Notes: generated by a model not told the origin, from the letters alone. Numbered from the stretch's first letter, positions 30,251 to 39,671 are shown. The stretch: DNA of 64,000 nt from Flavobacterium okayamense (GCF_019702945.1 NZ_AP024749.1:2604001-2668000), one strand, 5' to 3'. Made by a program: numbers and translations.

Positions 30251-31783
30251 TTATTCCCATTCTATGGTTGCAGGTGGTTTTGAACTGATATCATATACCA
30301 CTCTATTTACACCTTTAACCTTATTAATTATTTCATTTGATACTTTCATTAAGAACTCATATGGCAAATGTACCCAATCTGCAGTCATTCCATCTGTTGA
30401 TTCAACCGCTCTTAAAGCTACAACTTTTTCATATGTACGTTCATCTCCCATTACTCCCACACTATTTACTGGAAGTAATATTACACCTGCTTGCCAAACT
30501 TTATCATACAAACCGTGCTCTTTTAATCCGTTGATGAAAATTGCATCAACCTCTTGCAATATACTAACTTTTTCTGGAGTTATATCACCTAAAATTCGAA
30601 TTGCCAATCCTGGTCCAGGAAATGGATGTCTTCCTAATAACTCTTCATCTATTCCTAAAGTTCTACCTACTCTTCTTACCTCATCTTTAAACAACATTCG
30701 TAATGGCTCTACAACTTGTAACTTCATAAAATCAGGTAATCCTCCTACATTATGATGCGATTTAATCGTTGCAGAAGGTCCGCCAGTTGCCGAAACTGAT
30801 TCGATAACATCAGGATAAATCGTACCTTGTCCTAACCATTTCACATCAGTTAGTAAATGTGCTTCATCATCAAAAACTTCAATAAACGCTTTTCCAATAG
30901 CTTTACGCTTCGCTTCAGGTTCATCTAACCCAGCTAATGCATCCAAAAAGCGTGCCGAAGCATCAACTCCTTTTACATTTAAGCCCATATCTTTGTATTG
31001 ATGCAATACACTTTCGAACTCATTTTTACGTAACAATCCGTTATTTACGAAAATACAGTATAAGTTATCTCCAATAGCTTTATTCAATAATACTGCAGCC
31101 ACAGTTGAATCTACTCCACCAGATAAACCTAAAACAACTTTATCGTTACCAATTTTTTGTTTTAATTCTTCAACGATTTCTTCAACAAATGCGCTAGGTG
31201 TAAAGTTTTGAGGGACTTTTGCAATTTTAACTAAGAAATTTTCCAACATTTGTTTTCCATCAGTTGAATGGTATACTTCAGGATGGAATTGTATAGCATA
31301 AGTTGTTTCACCTTCTATTTTGTAAGCTGCATTTTCTACATCTTTTGTACTCGCAATCATTACACCATTAGTTGGTAATTTCTTGATAGAATCTGAATGC
31401 GACATCCAAACTTGGCTGTTATCAGAAACACCTTCTAAAAAAACTTCGTTTTTATCGATGTAAGACAAATTCGCTCTACCATATTCTCTTGTGTTTGAAG
31501 CTGCTACTTCTCCACCGGAAAAATGCGCTAAGTACTGTGCTCCATAGCAAACTGCTAATAGAGGCAATTTTCCTCTAATTTGAGATAAATCGGGATGAAG
31601 CGCTTCTTCTGAGCGAACTGAACATGGGCTTCCTCCTAATATTACCGCTTTATATGATGATAAATCTGCTGGAATTTTATCGAAAGGGAAAATCTCGCAA
31701 AATATATTTAATTCTCTTACTCTACGTGCAATTAATTGCGTGTATTGTGAACCAAAATCTAAAATTAAAACGTTGTGTTGCAT
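30251..31783 (-). CDS. guaA: GMP synthase (glutamine-hydrolysing)
   Basis: 510 residues. It converts XMP to GMP with ATP and glutamine. The N-terminal amidotransferase domain has nucleophile C79 in LLAVCYGAQ and H-P-E in [10 protein letters not shown]. The ATP pyrophosphatase domain has the PP-loop [14 protein letters not shown]. The C-terminal dimerisation domain ([23 protein letters not shown], ends PPATIEWE) is complete. It follows purM by 18 nt, with the same CA-rich leader type, so two purine steps share a transcript. Confidence 0.97.
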   Translation of the reverse strand: MQHNVLILDFGSQYTQLIARRVRELNIFCEIFPFDKIPADLSSYKAVILGGSPCSVRSEEALHPDLSQIRGKLPLLAVCYGAQYLAHFSGGEVAASNTREYGRANLSYIDKNEVFLEGVSDNSQVWMSHSDSIKKLPTNGVMIASTKDVENAAYKIEGETTYAIQFHPEVYHSTDGKQMLENFLVKIAKVPQNFTPSAFVEEIVEELKQKIGNDKVVLGLSGGVDSTVAAVLLNKAIGDNLYCIFVNNGLLRKNEFESVLHQYKDMGLNVKGVDASARFLDALAGLDEPEAKRKAIGKAFIEVFDDEAHLLTDVKWLGQGTIYPDVIESVSATGGPSATIKSHHNVGGLPDFMKLQVVEPLRMLFKDEVRRVGRTLGIDEELLGRHPFPGPGLAIRILGDITPEKVSILQEVDAIFINGLKEHGLYDKVWQAGVILLPVNSVGVMGDERTYEKVVALRAVESTDGMTADWVHLPYEFLMKVSNEIINKVKGVNRVVYDISSKPPATIEWE

Positions 31784-31801
31784 TATGTGTTGTGTGTGTT
31801 T

Positions 31802-32980
31802 TTAATATTCAAATTTTCCGTATTCGGAAGTTATTGTTAATTTCTTCTCAGTAGAAGCTTCCACTCTACCTACAATTTGCGCATCGATATTAAACGATTT
31901 TGAAATGGCAATTATATCTTGAGCAATTTTTTCGTTTACATATAATTCCATTCTATGTCCGCAATTGAAAACTTGATACATTTCTTTCCAATCCGTTTTT
32001 GATTGCTCTTGTATTAATTTAAATAATGGTGGAACCGGAAACAAATTATCTTTTATCACATGAACGTTTTCTACAAAGTGAAGTACTTTTGTTTGCGCAC
32101 CACCACTACAGTGAACCATTCCGTGAATATCTTGAGAATTGTATTTTTCTAAAATTTTCTTGATAACTGGCGCATACGTTCTTGTAGGAGAAAGTACTAA
32201 CTTACCTGCATCGATTGGACTATTTTCAACAGCATCAGTCAATTTAGTTTGTCCTGAATACACTAATTCATTTGGCACAGAAACATCGAAACTTTCTGGG
32301 TATTTTTCAGCCAAATATTTCGCAAAAACATCATGACGAGCCGACGTTAATCCGTTACTTCCCATTCCGCCATTGTAACCTTTCTCATAAGTTGCTTGAC
32401 CGAATGAAGCTAAACCAACAATTACATCGCCCGCTTGAATATTTGCATTATCGATAACATCTGAACGTTTCATCCGTGCTGTAACAGTTGAATCGACGAT
32501 AATTGTACGCACTAAATCACCAACATCAGCAGTTTCTCCACCTGTTGAATGAATCGTAACGCCGTGTTCTTTTAAATCTTCAATTAATTCTTCCGTTCCA
32601 TTGATAATAGCAGAAATTACTTCACCTGGAACTAAGTTTTTATTACGTCCTATTGTTGAAGACAACAAAATATTATCGGTAGCTCCTACACAAAGTAAAT
32701 CGTCGATATTCATGATCAACGCGTCTTGTGCAATACCTTTCCAAACTGATACATCTCCGGTTTCTTTCCAGTACATATAAGCCAAAGATGATTTTGTACC
32801 CGCACCATCAGCATGCATAATGATACAATACTCTTTGTCGTTTGTTAAGTAATCGGGAATAATTTTGCAGAAAGCTTTAGGGAATAATCCTTTATCGATG
32901 TTTTTGATTGCATTATGAACATCTTCCTTTGAAGCGGAAACCCCTCTTAGATTGTAGCGTTTGCTATTTTCAGAGCTCAT
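31802..32980 (-). CDS. purM: Phosphoribosylformylglycinamidine cyclo-ligase, Bacteroidota type (PurM family)
   Basis: 392 residues of the AIR-synthase/PurM fold. The product closes the imidazole ring of aminoimidazole ribonucleotide in purine synthesis. MHADGAGTKSSLAYMYW, KGIAQDALIMNIDDLLCVGA and STGGETADVGDLVRTIIVDST match the ATP- and substrate-binding parts. MVHCSGGAQTKVLHF replaces the usual GGG loop, as in the longer PurM of this phylum. Residue-level identity to E. coli PurM is low, so purM rests on fold plus its position immediately before guaA. Confidence 0.8.
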   Translation of the reverse strand: MSSENSKRYNLRGVSASKEDVHNAIKNIDKGLFPKAFCKIIPDYLTNDKEYCIIMHADGAGTKSSLAYMYWKETGDVSVWKGIAQDALIMNIDDLLCVGATDNILLSSTIGRNKNLVPGEVISAIINGTEELIEDLKEHGVTIHSTGGETADVGDLVRTIIVDSTVTARMKRSDVIDNANIQAGDVIVGLASFGQATYEKGYNGGMGSNGLTSARHDVFAKYLAEKYPESFDVSVPNELVYSGQTKLTDAVENSPIDAGKLVLSPTRTYAPVIKKILEKYNSQDIHGMVHCSGGAQTKVLHFVENVHVIKDNLFPVPPLFKLIQEQSKTDWKEMYQVFNCGHRMELYVNEKIAQDIIAISKSFNIDAQIVGRVEASTEKKLTITSEYGKFEY

Positions 32981-33006
32981 GAAATAGTGTGTTGTGTTGT
33001 GAGCTG

Positions 33007-33014
33007 CAAAGATA
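33007..33014 (-). promoter_or_regulatory. purM -7 box (TATCTTTG)
   Basis: The minus-strand TATCTTTG is identical to the pyrG -7 box. The leader to the ATG at 32980 contains CACAACACAACACAC. No clear -33 TTG is seen because of the simple repeat just upstream. Confidence 0.5.
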
Positions 33015-33019
33015 GTTTT

Positions 33020-33048
33020 TAAAATTAGAATTTAGAAATTAGAATTTA
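33020..33048. repeat. Short AT-rich direct repeat
   Basis: Two near-identical 14-bp copies built on TTAGAATTTAGAAA lie between purM's promoter and the next gene. Confidence 0.5.
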
Positions 33049-33054
33049 GAAAAG

Positions 33055-33396
33055 TTAATCAATATTTTCAATAGACTTAAAAGCATCGTAAAAGCACTTT
33101 GTATTTAAAAACTCTTGAACAACTTTTTCTATTAAATCTCTTTCAATTCTTTCAACAATAATCATTTCACTTGCCCAAAAATAATTTCCCGACAGACATT
33201 CTCTAGATTTTTTGTTTTTTTCTCTTAATGATAATAAATTTTTATAAGTAAAAAATGTTGCCACATAACTAGTTACATTTTCAAAATGCACTATAACATC
33301 ACTATTATCATCTAATCCATCAACATCTTCAATAATTGAACCTTTATTCTCACTTTCAATCCAAATAGATTTAACAAATTCGTTATTAAACATCAA
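33055..33396 (-). CDS. Hypothetical small cytosolic protein
   Basis: 113 residues, acidic, without signal peptide or membrane helix. It contains W-I-E-S-E, an acidic stretch DVDGLDDNSD and F-W-A-S-E-M-I-I-V-E-R, and looks like a mixed alpha/beta single domain. No family is recognised. An ATG at 33393 would give nearly the same product. It begins 4 nt after the lipoprotein gene upstream, so the two are likely co-expressed. Confidence 0.5.
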   Translation of the reverse strand: MMFNNEFVKSIWIESENKGSIIEDVDGLDDNSDVIVHFENVTSYVATFFTYKNLLSLREKNKKSRECLSGNYFWASEMIIVERIERDLIEKVVQEFLNTKCFYDAFKSIENID

Positions 33397-33400
33397 AAGT

Positions 33401-33841
33401 CTAAATTTTTACTTTAAAGATTCCATTAGCTAATTCGTTATCGTTATCAGGAAATGTAACCGAATTAGTTTTATATTGTGTGTAGCATTCTTCGTCAAAT
33501 CTCTCTGTTGAATAAAACAACTTAATTGAATCTTTTTGCATTGTTTCAGGATTATTCAATTTGATATAGATGGTATCATCAACCATATTTTTTTTCTCTA
33601 AAACAATATGCATTAATCGACTATCAAAAACTACATTAAAAGGAACATCATTTTCTTCAAAATCTAGAACTAAAACTTGAGTATCTAAGTATATTGAATC
33701 TTCAAATACATTTTCTTCTGTTACTTCGTCGATTATATCTAAAAACAATGATGGAGATGCAGGAGCATCTAAATCGTTACAATTATCATTACAACTAACA
33801 ATTGTTATAGATAAGATTAAAAAGAAAATATATTTTTTCAT
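33401..33841 (-). CDS. Hypothetical lipoprotein
   Basis: 146 residues with a lipobox (TIVSC, cysteine 17) followed by N-D-N-C-N-D. The mature part is acidic and beta-rich, with F-N-V-V-F-D-S-R and I-K-L-F-Y-S-T-E-R-F-D-E-E-C. The arrangement (cysteine soon after the lipobox, beta-strands, a late cysteine) resembles the DUF6452 lipoprotein at 7.85 kb in general layout only. It sits between a double-OmpA gene and a small cytosolic gene. Function unknown. Confidence 0.55.
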   Translation of the reverse strand: MKKYIFFLILSITIVSCNDNCNDLDAPASPSLFLDIIDEVTEENVFEDSIYLDTQVLVLDFEENDVPFNVVFDSRLMHIVLEKKNMVDDTIYIKLNNPETMQKDSIKLFYSTERFDEECYTQYKTNSVTFPDNDNELANGIFKVKI

Positions 33842-33896
33842 GAATTATATACTAATTAGATATTGAAAAAGTTTCAGCTTGACAAAAATAGTGATT

Positions 33897-34712
33897 TTAT
33901 TTACTTAGAATTTCAATTTCTACTCTACGATTTGCAGCTGCTTGTTCTTCGTTAGCTTCAGGAATAGGATACAATGGTTTTGTGGTTCCAAAACCCGTAA
34001 CCGAAACTCTTCCTGGCGGAATTCCTTTCCATTGTAAAAATCTTCGAACTTGTTTTGCTCTATCGAGTGATAAATGTCGGCGATCTAAATCAACACAACA
34101 AATATGTCCTTGAATTTGAATTTTTAAATTTGGATTGTTTTGCATCACAAACAACAAATCATACAATGCTGTTTGAGATTCGGGAGTTGTTTGGAAGGTG
34201 TTTTGAAAGAAGTTAATATTTTTTAATGTGATTTTTGTTCCCACTTTTGCCAACTTCACTTTTTCATGTAGTGGAAGATTATCAGGAATTACAAATTCAC
34301 CTTCTTCAATACCTAATATTTCATTTTCCTTACTTAAATCGGCTTCTTTTAAATAAAAAATTGAAGCTCTACGATTTTTTGCTTGTACTTTATCTCTTTT
34401 GAAATTTTCCCCAAAACCAACCGTTTTAAAATCTTCTCGAATCTTTACTTTTCCATTTACTTTTTCAAAAATATAGTTCACTCTATTTTGAGATAAAGTA
34501 TCATTAGCTTCAGATGTTCCTACTTCATCCGTAAAACCGTGAATGGCTAATATTTTTGAAGTTGAATTTTCGCTAATCCATTTAGAAAGTCGCTCATTTT
34601 CTTTTGTAGAAAGCTCAAATTTTCCAGAATCAAAATAAAATGATGTTGTGTCTTGTGCAAAAGCAACAAAACTAAATGTTAAAAAAAGTATGTATAAAAA
34701 ATGTTTTCTCAT
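33897..34712 (-). CDS. OmpA family protein with two tandem OmpA-like domains
   Basis: 271 residues, signal peptide ending FVAFAQ. Domain 1 (about 22-122) has SFYFDSGKFELS and I-H-G-F-T-D-E-V-G-T-S. Domain 2 (about 150-271) has I-N-F-F-Q-N, QIQGHICCVD, the peptidoglycan-binding box LSLDRAKQVRRFL and the ending ANRRVEIEIL. OmpA-like domains hold diaminopimelate of the cell wall. There is no barrel or lipobox, so the protein is probably periplasmic. Its neighbour at 34760-35566 has the same plan, which indicates gene duplication. Confidence 0.85.
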   Translation of the reverse strand: MRKHFLYILFLTFSFVAFAQDTTSFYFDSGKFELSTKENERLSKWISENSTSKILAIHGFTDEVGTSEANDTLSQNRVNYIFEKVNGKVKIREDFKTVGFGENFKRDKVQAKNRRASIFYLKEADLSKENEILGIEEGEFVIPDNLPLHEKVKLAKVGTKITLKNINFFQNTFQTTPESQTALYDLLFVMQNNPNLKIQIQGHICCVDLDRRHLSLDRAKQVRRFLQWKGIPPGRVSVTGFGTTKPLYPIPEANEEQAAANRRVEIEILSK

Positions 34713-34759
34713 AGATTCTACGAAGTAACGATTTTTTGAGGAAAATTTAAAATTGAAAA

Positions 34760-35566
34760 CTACTTTTCTAAAATTAAAATTTCTACGCGGCGGTTTGCAT
34801 TTCTTTCGTCTTCATTTTTTTCTGGAATACTATATATTGGTTGTGAACTTCCAAAACTTTTAAAACTCATTCTACTTTTATCAATCCGATTCTTTATTAA
34901 GTAATAATAAACTGCTTCAGCTCTTACTCTAGATATCAATTCATGCGGTTCGTTTGGCTGACAGCATATGTGTCCATGAATTTCAATCTTTAAATTAGGG
35001 TTTTCTTTCATCACTTGCAATAATTCTGCCAAAATTGGTTTTGACTTGGGAACAAAAATTCCAGAATTATTATAAAAATATAGATTCTTAAGTTTTATTT
35101 TATCGCCAATTTTAGATTGCTTTATGATTGAATCTAACTTGTTAACCTTAACATCTTTGGTAAAAATAATTATTGGTTTTGAGGCTTCAGTTAATTCTTC
35201 AACATAAAAATTATAATAGATATCTACTCTACGATTTAAATGTTGCTGCTCATTTTGTTCAAAACGTTTACCATATCCATTTACTTCAATTTGACTAATA
35301 TCAAATTGATTTTCTTTAAATATTTTAAGAATTGAATTAACTCTTTTTAATGATAACGAATCATTATAAGCATAACCACCAACCCAATCACAAAAACCTT
35401 CAATTTTAATAATTTTAATATTTGGATATAATTCAATCCAATTTAAAACTTGAGTTTTTTGCTCTTCATTAAATTCATGTTTATTAAAATCGAAATAAAA
35501 ACTTTGCTTTTCCTGAGCGAAGATTGTAATAGAGAAAAGCAATAAATATAAAATTCTCAACTTCAT
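34760..35566 (-). CDS. Second OmpA family protein with two tandem OmpA-like domains
   Basis: 268 residues, signal peptide ending ITIFAQ. Domain 1 has SFYFDFNKHEFN and IEGFCDWVGGYAYNDSLSLKRV. Domain 2 (from about 150) has NLYFYNNSGIFVP, KIEIHGHICCQP, the binding box ISRVRAEAVYYYL and NANRRVEILIL. The domain order, the GHICC motif and the ending match the downstream gene 47 nt away. The sequences have diverged by more than half, so the duplication is old. The aspartate of the classical GHTD binding loop is replaced by the Cys-Cys segment in the second domain. Confidence 0.85.
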   Translation of the reverse strand: MKLRILYLLLFSITIFAQEKQSFYFDFNKHEFNEEQKTQVLNWIELYPNIKIIKIEGFCDWVGGYAYNDSLSLKRVNSILKIFKENQFDISQIEVNGYGKRFEQNEQQHLNRRVDIYYNFYVEELTEASKPIIIFTKDVKVNKLDSIIKQSKIGDKIKLKNLYFYNNSGIFVPKSKPILAELLQVMKENPNLKIEIHGHICCQPNEPHELISRVRAEAVYYYLIKNRIDKSRMSFKSFGSSQPIYSIPEKNEDERNANRRVEILILEK

Positions 35567-35610
35567 TAATAATGATTTAAAATAAAACGAATTTACTCAC
35601 AATTTAGTAT

Positions 35611-35637
35611 AAAAAAATCCCGAGTAATCGGGATTTT
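35611..35637 (-). terminator. Terminator after glnN
   Basis: AAAATCCCGA / TCGGGATTTT hairpin with a 3- to 4-nt loop. On the minus strand it is followed by a run of T residues. It lies between the glnN stop and the OmpA genes. Confidence 0.75.
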
Positions 35638-35658
35638 AAATTTATAAATTAGATGGAA

Positions 35659-37848
35659 TTATCTTACAAATAATAATTCTCTATATTTTACTAATGTCCA
35701 CATTTCGTCATCTACTAATAATTCTAGCTTATCGGCATGGTAACGAATTTCTTCAAAGAATGGTTTTACTTTATTACAATACGCTTCTGCCATTTTCTCA
35801 ACACTTGAAAGGTTGTTTGCTTTTTTACGCTCTTCAATCATAGCTTCTGTTTTACTATTGATTCCTTCAATGTGTTCAGAAATTTCTTTAATCAGCGTCA
35901 TTTGCTCTTTAGCTAATTTCTCGAAGTCTTTTCCGAAAATTTCTTTCAAGCCTTTAACATTTTCAATTAAAGTGTTTTGATATTTTATAGCTGTTGGAAT
36001 TACATGGTTACGAGCAATATCACCTAAAACTCTACCTTCAATTTGAATACGTTTTGCATATTCTTCTAATTCAATTTCATAACGTGCTTCAACCTCAACA
36101 TGATTCATAATGCCTAACTCTTCAAATAAAGCAATTGCTTTTTTAGAAACCTTAGCTTTTAATGCTTCTGGAGTAGTTTTATGATTACTTAAACCGCGTT
36201 TTTTAGCTTCTTTTTGCCAATCGTCACTATAACCATCTCCTTCGAAAAGAATATTTTTAGTTTGCTTGATATATTCTCTTAAAACATTGAAAATCGCTTC
36301 ATCTTTCTTCAATCCCTTTTTCTCAACTAAAGCATCAACTTCTGCTTTAAAATCAATTAATTGCTTAGCAACAATTGCATTTAGAGTTGTCATTGGGTTA
36401 GCACAGTTTGCCGTAGAACCCACAGCTCTAAACTCAAATTTATTACCAGTAAATGCAAATGGAGAGGTTCTATTTCTATCTGTATTATCTAATAAAACGT
36501 CTGGCAATTTACCAACAACATTTAATTTTAAATCTGTTTTTTCTTCAGGCGATAATTTACCTTTAGAAACACCTTCTAATTCATTTAAAACTTTCGTTAA
36601 TTGATCACCAATAAACACTGAAATAATTGCTGGCGGTGCTTCGTTTGCTCCAAGTCTATGATCATTACTTGCCGATGCAATTGAAGCTCTCATCAATTCT
36701 TCATATGTATAAACAGCCTTAATTGTATTAATGAAGAAAGTCAAAAACTGTAAGTTACTCATTGGCGTTTTCCCAGGACTTAATAAATTAATTCCTGTAT
36801 CTGTTGCCATTGACCAGTTGTTATGCTTTCCAGAACCGTTTACCCCTTTGAATGGTTTTTCATGTAATAATACTTTTAAATCATGGCGTTCTGCAACTTT
36901 TTGCATTACATCCATTAAAAGTGAATTATGGTCTACTGCTAAGTTAGTTTCTTCAAAAATAGGTGCAAGCTCAAATTGTCCTGGAGCAACCTCATTATGA
37001 CGTGTTTTAACAGGAATACCTAATAACATACATTCGTTTTCTAAATCACGCATGTAGTTTAAGACTCTTGTTGGAATTGACCCAAAATAATGGTCATCTA
37101 ACTGTTGCCCTTTTGCAGCAGTATGACCTAATAATGTTCTACCAGTAGCATTTAAGTCAGGTCTAGCAGTAGCTAATGCTTTATCAACTAAGAAATATTC
37201 TTGTTCCCAACCTAATGTTGGAGTCACTTTTTTAACGTTTTTATCAAAATATTTTGCAACTGCTGTAGCTGCTTCATCAATTGAGTTTAATGCTCTTAAT
37301 AAAGGAGTTTTATTATCTAAAGCTTCACCTGTATAAGAAACAAAAATTGTAGGAATACACAATGTAGTTCCATATATAAAAGCTGGGGATGTTGGATCCC
37401 AAGCTGTATATCCACGAGCTTCGAAAGTATTACGAATTCCTCCATTAGGGAAAGAAGAAGCATCTGGTTCTTGTTGTACTAATTGACTTCCACCAAATTT
37501 TTCAACAGGATCACTTCCATCAAAAGAAGTTTCAAAGAAAGCATCATGCTTTTCAGCAGTAGTTCCAGTTAATGGCTGAAACCAGTGTGTATAATGCGTT
37601 ACTCCTTTAGAAAGTGCCCATTCTTTCATTCCCATCGCAACATACTCTGCAATATTACGGTCGATTTTTGTTCCGTATTGAGTTGCATTTTTTACTGCTT
37701 TGTAAGCATCTGGAGTTAAATACTGTCGCATTGTTTTATCGTTAAAAACATTGCTACCAAAAATCACTGATTTTTTGTCTAGTTTTTCAACTAAAACTGT
37801 TTTTCTTGTTGCAGTTTCTGCTAATGCTTGAAAGCGAAGTGTTGCCAT
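35659..37848 (-). CDS. glnN: Glutamine synthetase type III
   Basis: 729 residues, the GSIII length, which is much longer than GSI (about 470) or GSII (about 360). It condenses glutamate and ammonia to glutamine using ATP. The N-terminal GSIII-specific region (to about 170) is followed by the catalytic core with GWEQEYFLVD, TRHNEVAPGQFELAP, KPFKGVNGSGKHNNWSM and NRTSPFAFTGNKFEFRAVGS. The helical C-terminus is typical of the family. It is monocistronic, with a consensus promoter and an inverted repeat near the -33 element that could serve nitrogen control. Confidence 0.96.
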   Translation of the reverse strand: MATLRFQALAETATRKTVLVEKLDKKSVIFGSNVFNDKTMRQYLTPDAYKAVKNATQYGTKIDRNIAEYVAMGMKEWALSKGVTHYTHWFQPLTGTTAEKHDAFFETSFDGSDPVEKFGGSQLVQQEPDASSFPNGGIRNTFEARGYTAWDPTSPAFIYGTTLCIPTIFVSYTGEALDNKTPLLRALNSIDEAATAVAKYFDKNVKKVTPTLGWEQEYFLVDKALATARPDLNATGRTLLGHTAAKGQQLDDHYFGSIPTRVLNYMRDLENECMLLGIPVKTRHNEVAPGQFELAPIFEETNLAVDHNSLLMDVMQKVAERHDLKVLLHEKPFKGVNGSGKHNNWSMATDTGINLLSPGKTPMSNLQFLTFFINTIKAVYTYEELMRASIASASNDHRLGANEAPPAIISVFIGDQLTKVLNELEGVSKGKLSPEEKTDLKLNVVGKLPDVLLDNTDRNRTSPFAFTGNKFEFRAVGSTANCANPMTTLNAIVAKQLIDFKAEVDALVEKKGLKKDEAIFNVLREYIKQTKNILFEGDGYSDDWQKEAKKRGLSNHKTTPEALKAKVSKKAIALFEELGIMNHVEVEARYEIELEEYAKRIQIEGRVLGDIARNHVIPTAIKYQNTLIENVKGLKEIFGKDFEKLAKEQMTLIKEISEHIEGINSKTEAMIEERKKANNLSSVEKMAEAYCNKVKPFFEEIRYHADKLELLVDDEMWTLVKYRELLFVR

Positions 37849-37888
37849 GAAAATAATTTTTTAAATTAATACCCTTAATTTTTCAGTG

Positions 37889-37920
37889 CAAATATATAAA
37901 AAATCAACGCAATTGACAAA
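37889..37920 (-). promoter_or_regulatory. glnN promoter
   Basis: On the minus strand TTTG (37917-37920), a 20-nt spacer and TATATTTG (37889-37896) give a full Bacteroidota promoter. The leader is about 33 nt. Confidence 0.7.
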
Positions 37921-37943
37921 ACACCCCTAAAAAAATAGGGTGT
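37921..37943. repeat. Imperfect inverted repeat abutting the glnN -33 element
   Basis: ACACCCCTA and TAGGGTGT flank a short A-run, pairing with one bulged base. It lies directly upstream of the glnN -33 box and between divergent genes, where a regulator could act on both. Confidence 0.45.
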
Positions 37944-37969
37944 AATTTAATTTTTACTATTTTTACATC

Positions 37970-38524
37970 ATGAAAAATGAAAAATTACACATGATTATGC
38001 TTGGTTGTACTCCAAAAGGACGTTTAACAGAGCAACACGATATTTTTTTTGGAATTGCACCTACCCTTTCTGAACTTAAAACTGACATGTATGATTTTTG
38101 GCCTGAGGCTGAAAAACAAATGCACATTGATGCATGGCAAGAAGTAACTCAAGTAAATGATTATAAAATTGAAGTAATTTCTAGAAATGAATTAATAGAA
38201 AACCCCTTAAAATTATTCTTCATTAATTTAGGAGGTTACCAACCAAAACAATTTGAAGAATTTCATCACAAATTATTAATTGTTGCTACTTCTAAAAGTG
38301 AAGCCATAAAAAAAGCTAAACAAAGTAGTTTTTATAAAGAATTTAGTTTTAAGGGCGCTACATCACATATTGATGATCAATATGGAGTTGACATTGACGA
38401 AATCTACAATATTGAAGAAATACTTGTTGAAAAGTTTAAATCAAAATTTGCCTTAAAGATTTCACCAAATAAAGGTTTGGAAGATGAATTGCATATTGGA
38501 TACTTAAAAATGAGTAAACTATAA
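37970..38524 (+). CDS. DUF1543 domain-containing protein
   Basis: 184 residues, cytosolic. The opening M-I-M-L-G-C-T-P-K-G-R-x-T-E-Q-H-D-I-F-F-G and the repeated element with LFFINLGGYQP and ATSKSEAIKKAK match DUF1543, a family of unknown function with two related half-domains (about 10-85 and 90-184). It is divergent from glnN and has its own terminator. Nothing in the sequence suggests catalysis. Confidence 0.82.
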   Translation: MKNEKLHMIMLGCTPKGRLTEQHDIFFGIAPTLSELKTDMYDFWPEAEKQMHIDAWQEVTQVNDYKIEVISRNELIENPLKLFFINLGGYQPKQFEEFHHKLLIVATSKSEAIKKAKQSSFYKEFSFKGATSHIDDQYGVDIDEIYNIEEILVEKFKSKFALKISPNKGLEDELHIGYLKMSKL

Positions 38525-38526
38525 TA

Positions 38527-38555
38527 AAAAAGGCAGTTAATTTAACTGCCTTTTT
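38527..38555. terminator. Bidirectional terminator
   Basis: AAAAAGGCAGTTAA (38527-38540) / TTAACTGCCTTTTT (38542-38555), a near-perfect palindrome between convergent genes. Confidence 0.85.
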
Positions 38556-38573
38556 AAAACCAAACTCCAACCA

Positions 38574-39098
38574 TTATTGTGAAATTTTCACAATATCTTT
38601 TTCTTTAATATTATAATAAGTAGTTACAGCATTGTAATCACTAAAATCAATAGCTGTAGCCATTTTATTTCCGTAGTAACCAGGAATCACAACTACTCTA
38701 AATATTTGATCAAACTTAAAAGCATCGTTAAGACCAGGTAAATCGTAACCAAACATTGATACTTGAGCATCATATATAGTTGCATCATTTGAATATCCAA
38801 AATCAACAGTTCCATCACTAAAATAATACGTTTCTGGTAATAATTTCCATACATCTCCTGCAGAACCATAATCAGCTAATCGATAAACTAAAATCATATC
38901 AGAAGTATACGTTGTGTGGGGAAAATCTAAAAATACACTGTATCCATTTCCAGAATGTAAATCCACATTTGTATATTCCCAAACTTCACTTATCGTATCA
39001 TTATCATATCCATTATCAACAACATAAGTCTCTTCTACTGTACAACTTGTTAGCGATATCATCCCGATAAAAGCTAATATTAGAGTAATTTTTCTCAT
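38574..39098 (-). CDS. Hypothetical lipoprotein
   Basis: 174 residues, lipobox SLTSC (cysteine 19) followed by T-V-E-E-T-Y. The mature part has many Tyr and Asp residues, W-E-Y-T-N-V-D and V-W-K-L-L-P-E-T-Y-Y-F-S-D-G, and ends with an ITS-like stretch Y-Y-N-I-K-E-K-D-I-V-K. It appears beta-rich and globular. I do not recognise a named family. The 140 nt upstream (39099-39239), shared with the divergent gene, are AT-rich and hold no clear element. Confidence 0.6.
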   Translation of the reverse strand: MRKITLILAFIGMISLTSCTVEETYVVDNGYDNDTISEVWEYTNVDLHSGNGYSVFLDFPHTTYTSDMILVYRLADYGSAGDVWKLLPETYYFSDGTVDFGYSNDATIYDAQVSMFGYDLPGLNDAFKFDQIFRVVVIPGYYGNKMATAIDFSDYNAVTTYYNIKEKDIVKISQ

Positions 39099-39239
39099 AA
39101 CCTTTTGTATTTATAATTTCACTTATTATACCATTACCAATTGTCGTGCCATTTTTTTAAACCAAATAAAGAATACTGATAATAATCATCTTTTATTTCT
39201 TTTATAATGAGTAATTTCATACTATAAAATAATTTAATT

Positions 39240-39671
39240 ATGAGACGCCAAAGTATTATAGAATCCGTTATAGATAAACAAAAAGAATTCTTAAAAACAC
39301 TTGTAAAATCTGTATCACAATATAAAGTTGCTTCCGATATTGATGAAGACGATACCATCGACCCTGAAGATTTTTCACATCAAACTGAAGCAAAAGAAAT
39401 GCAATTTCGATTAGAAGAGCATTTAAAGGAAGAAGAAATAAAATTATCAAAACTTGAAAAGAGTATTGATAATGAAAAATTATTACGAATAATTATTTCA
39501 GAAAAAACAATTTTATTATTAGGAATATCAATTCCTAAATTTGAAATTGATTCAAAAACTTGCATTGGTATTTCTGAAACTGCACCTATATTTCAAAAAA
39601 TTAACTCCTTAACTATTGGTGATGAATTCAGAATATTACAATCTGATGAAAAAGTACTTTCTATTCTTTAG
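39240..39671 (+). CDS. GreA/GreB-like small protein
   Basis: 143 residues. An N-terminal coiled-coil half (about 1-80) has HQTEAKEMQFRLEEHLKEEE. A C-terminal half follows with ILLLGISIPKFEID, I-S-E-T-A-P-I and I-G-D-E-F. This pattern resembles the Gre factors, which enter the RNA polymerase secondary channel. It lacks the acidic tip residues at the expected hairpin turn in an obvious form, so cleavage stimulation is uncertain. Relatives in this family are often mislabelled as 3-oxoacyl-ACP synthase. It is divergent from a lipoprotein gene. Confidence 0.55.
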   Translation: MRRQSIIESVIDKQKEFLKTLVKSVSQYKVASDIDEDDTIDPEDFSHQTEAKEMQFRLEEHLKEEEIKLSKLEKSIDNEKLLRIIISEKTILLLGISIPKFEIDSKTCIGISETAPIFQKINSLTIGDEFRILQSDEKVLSIL

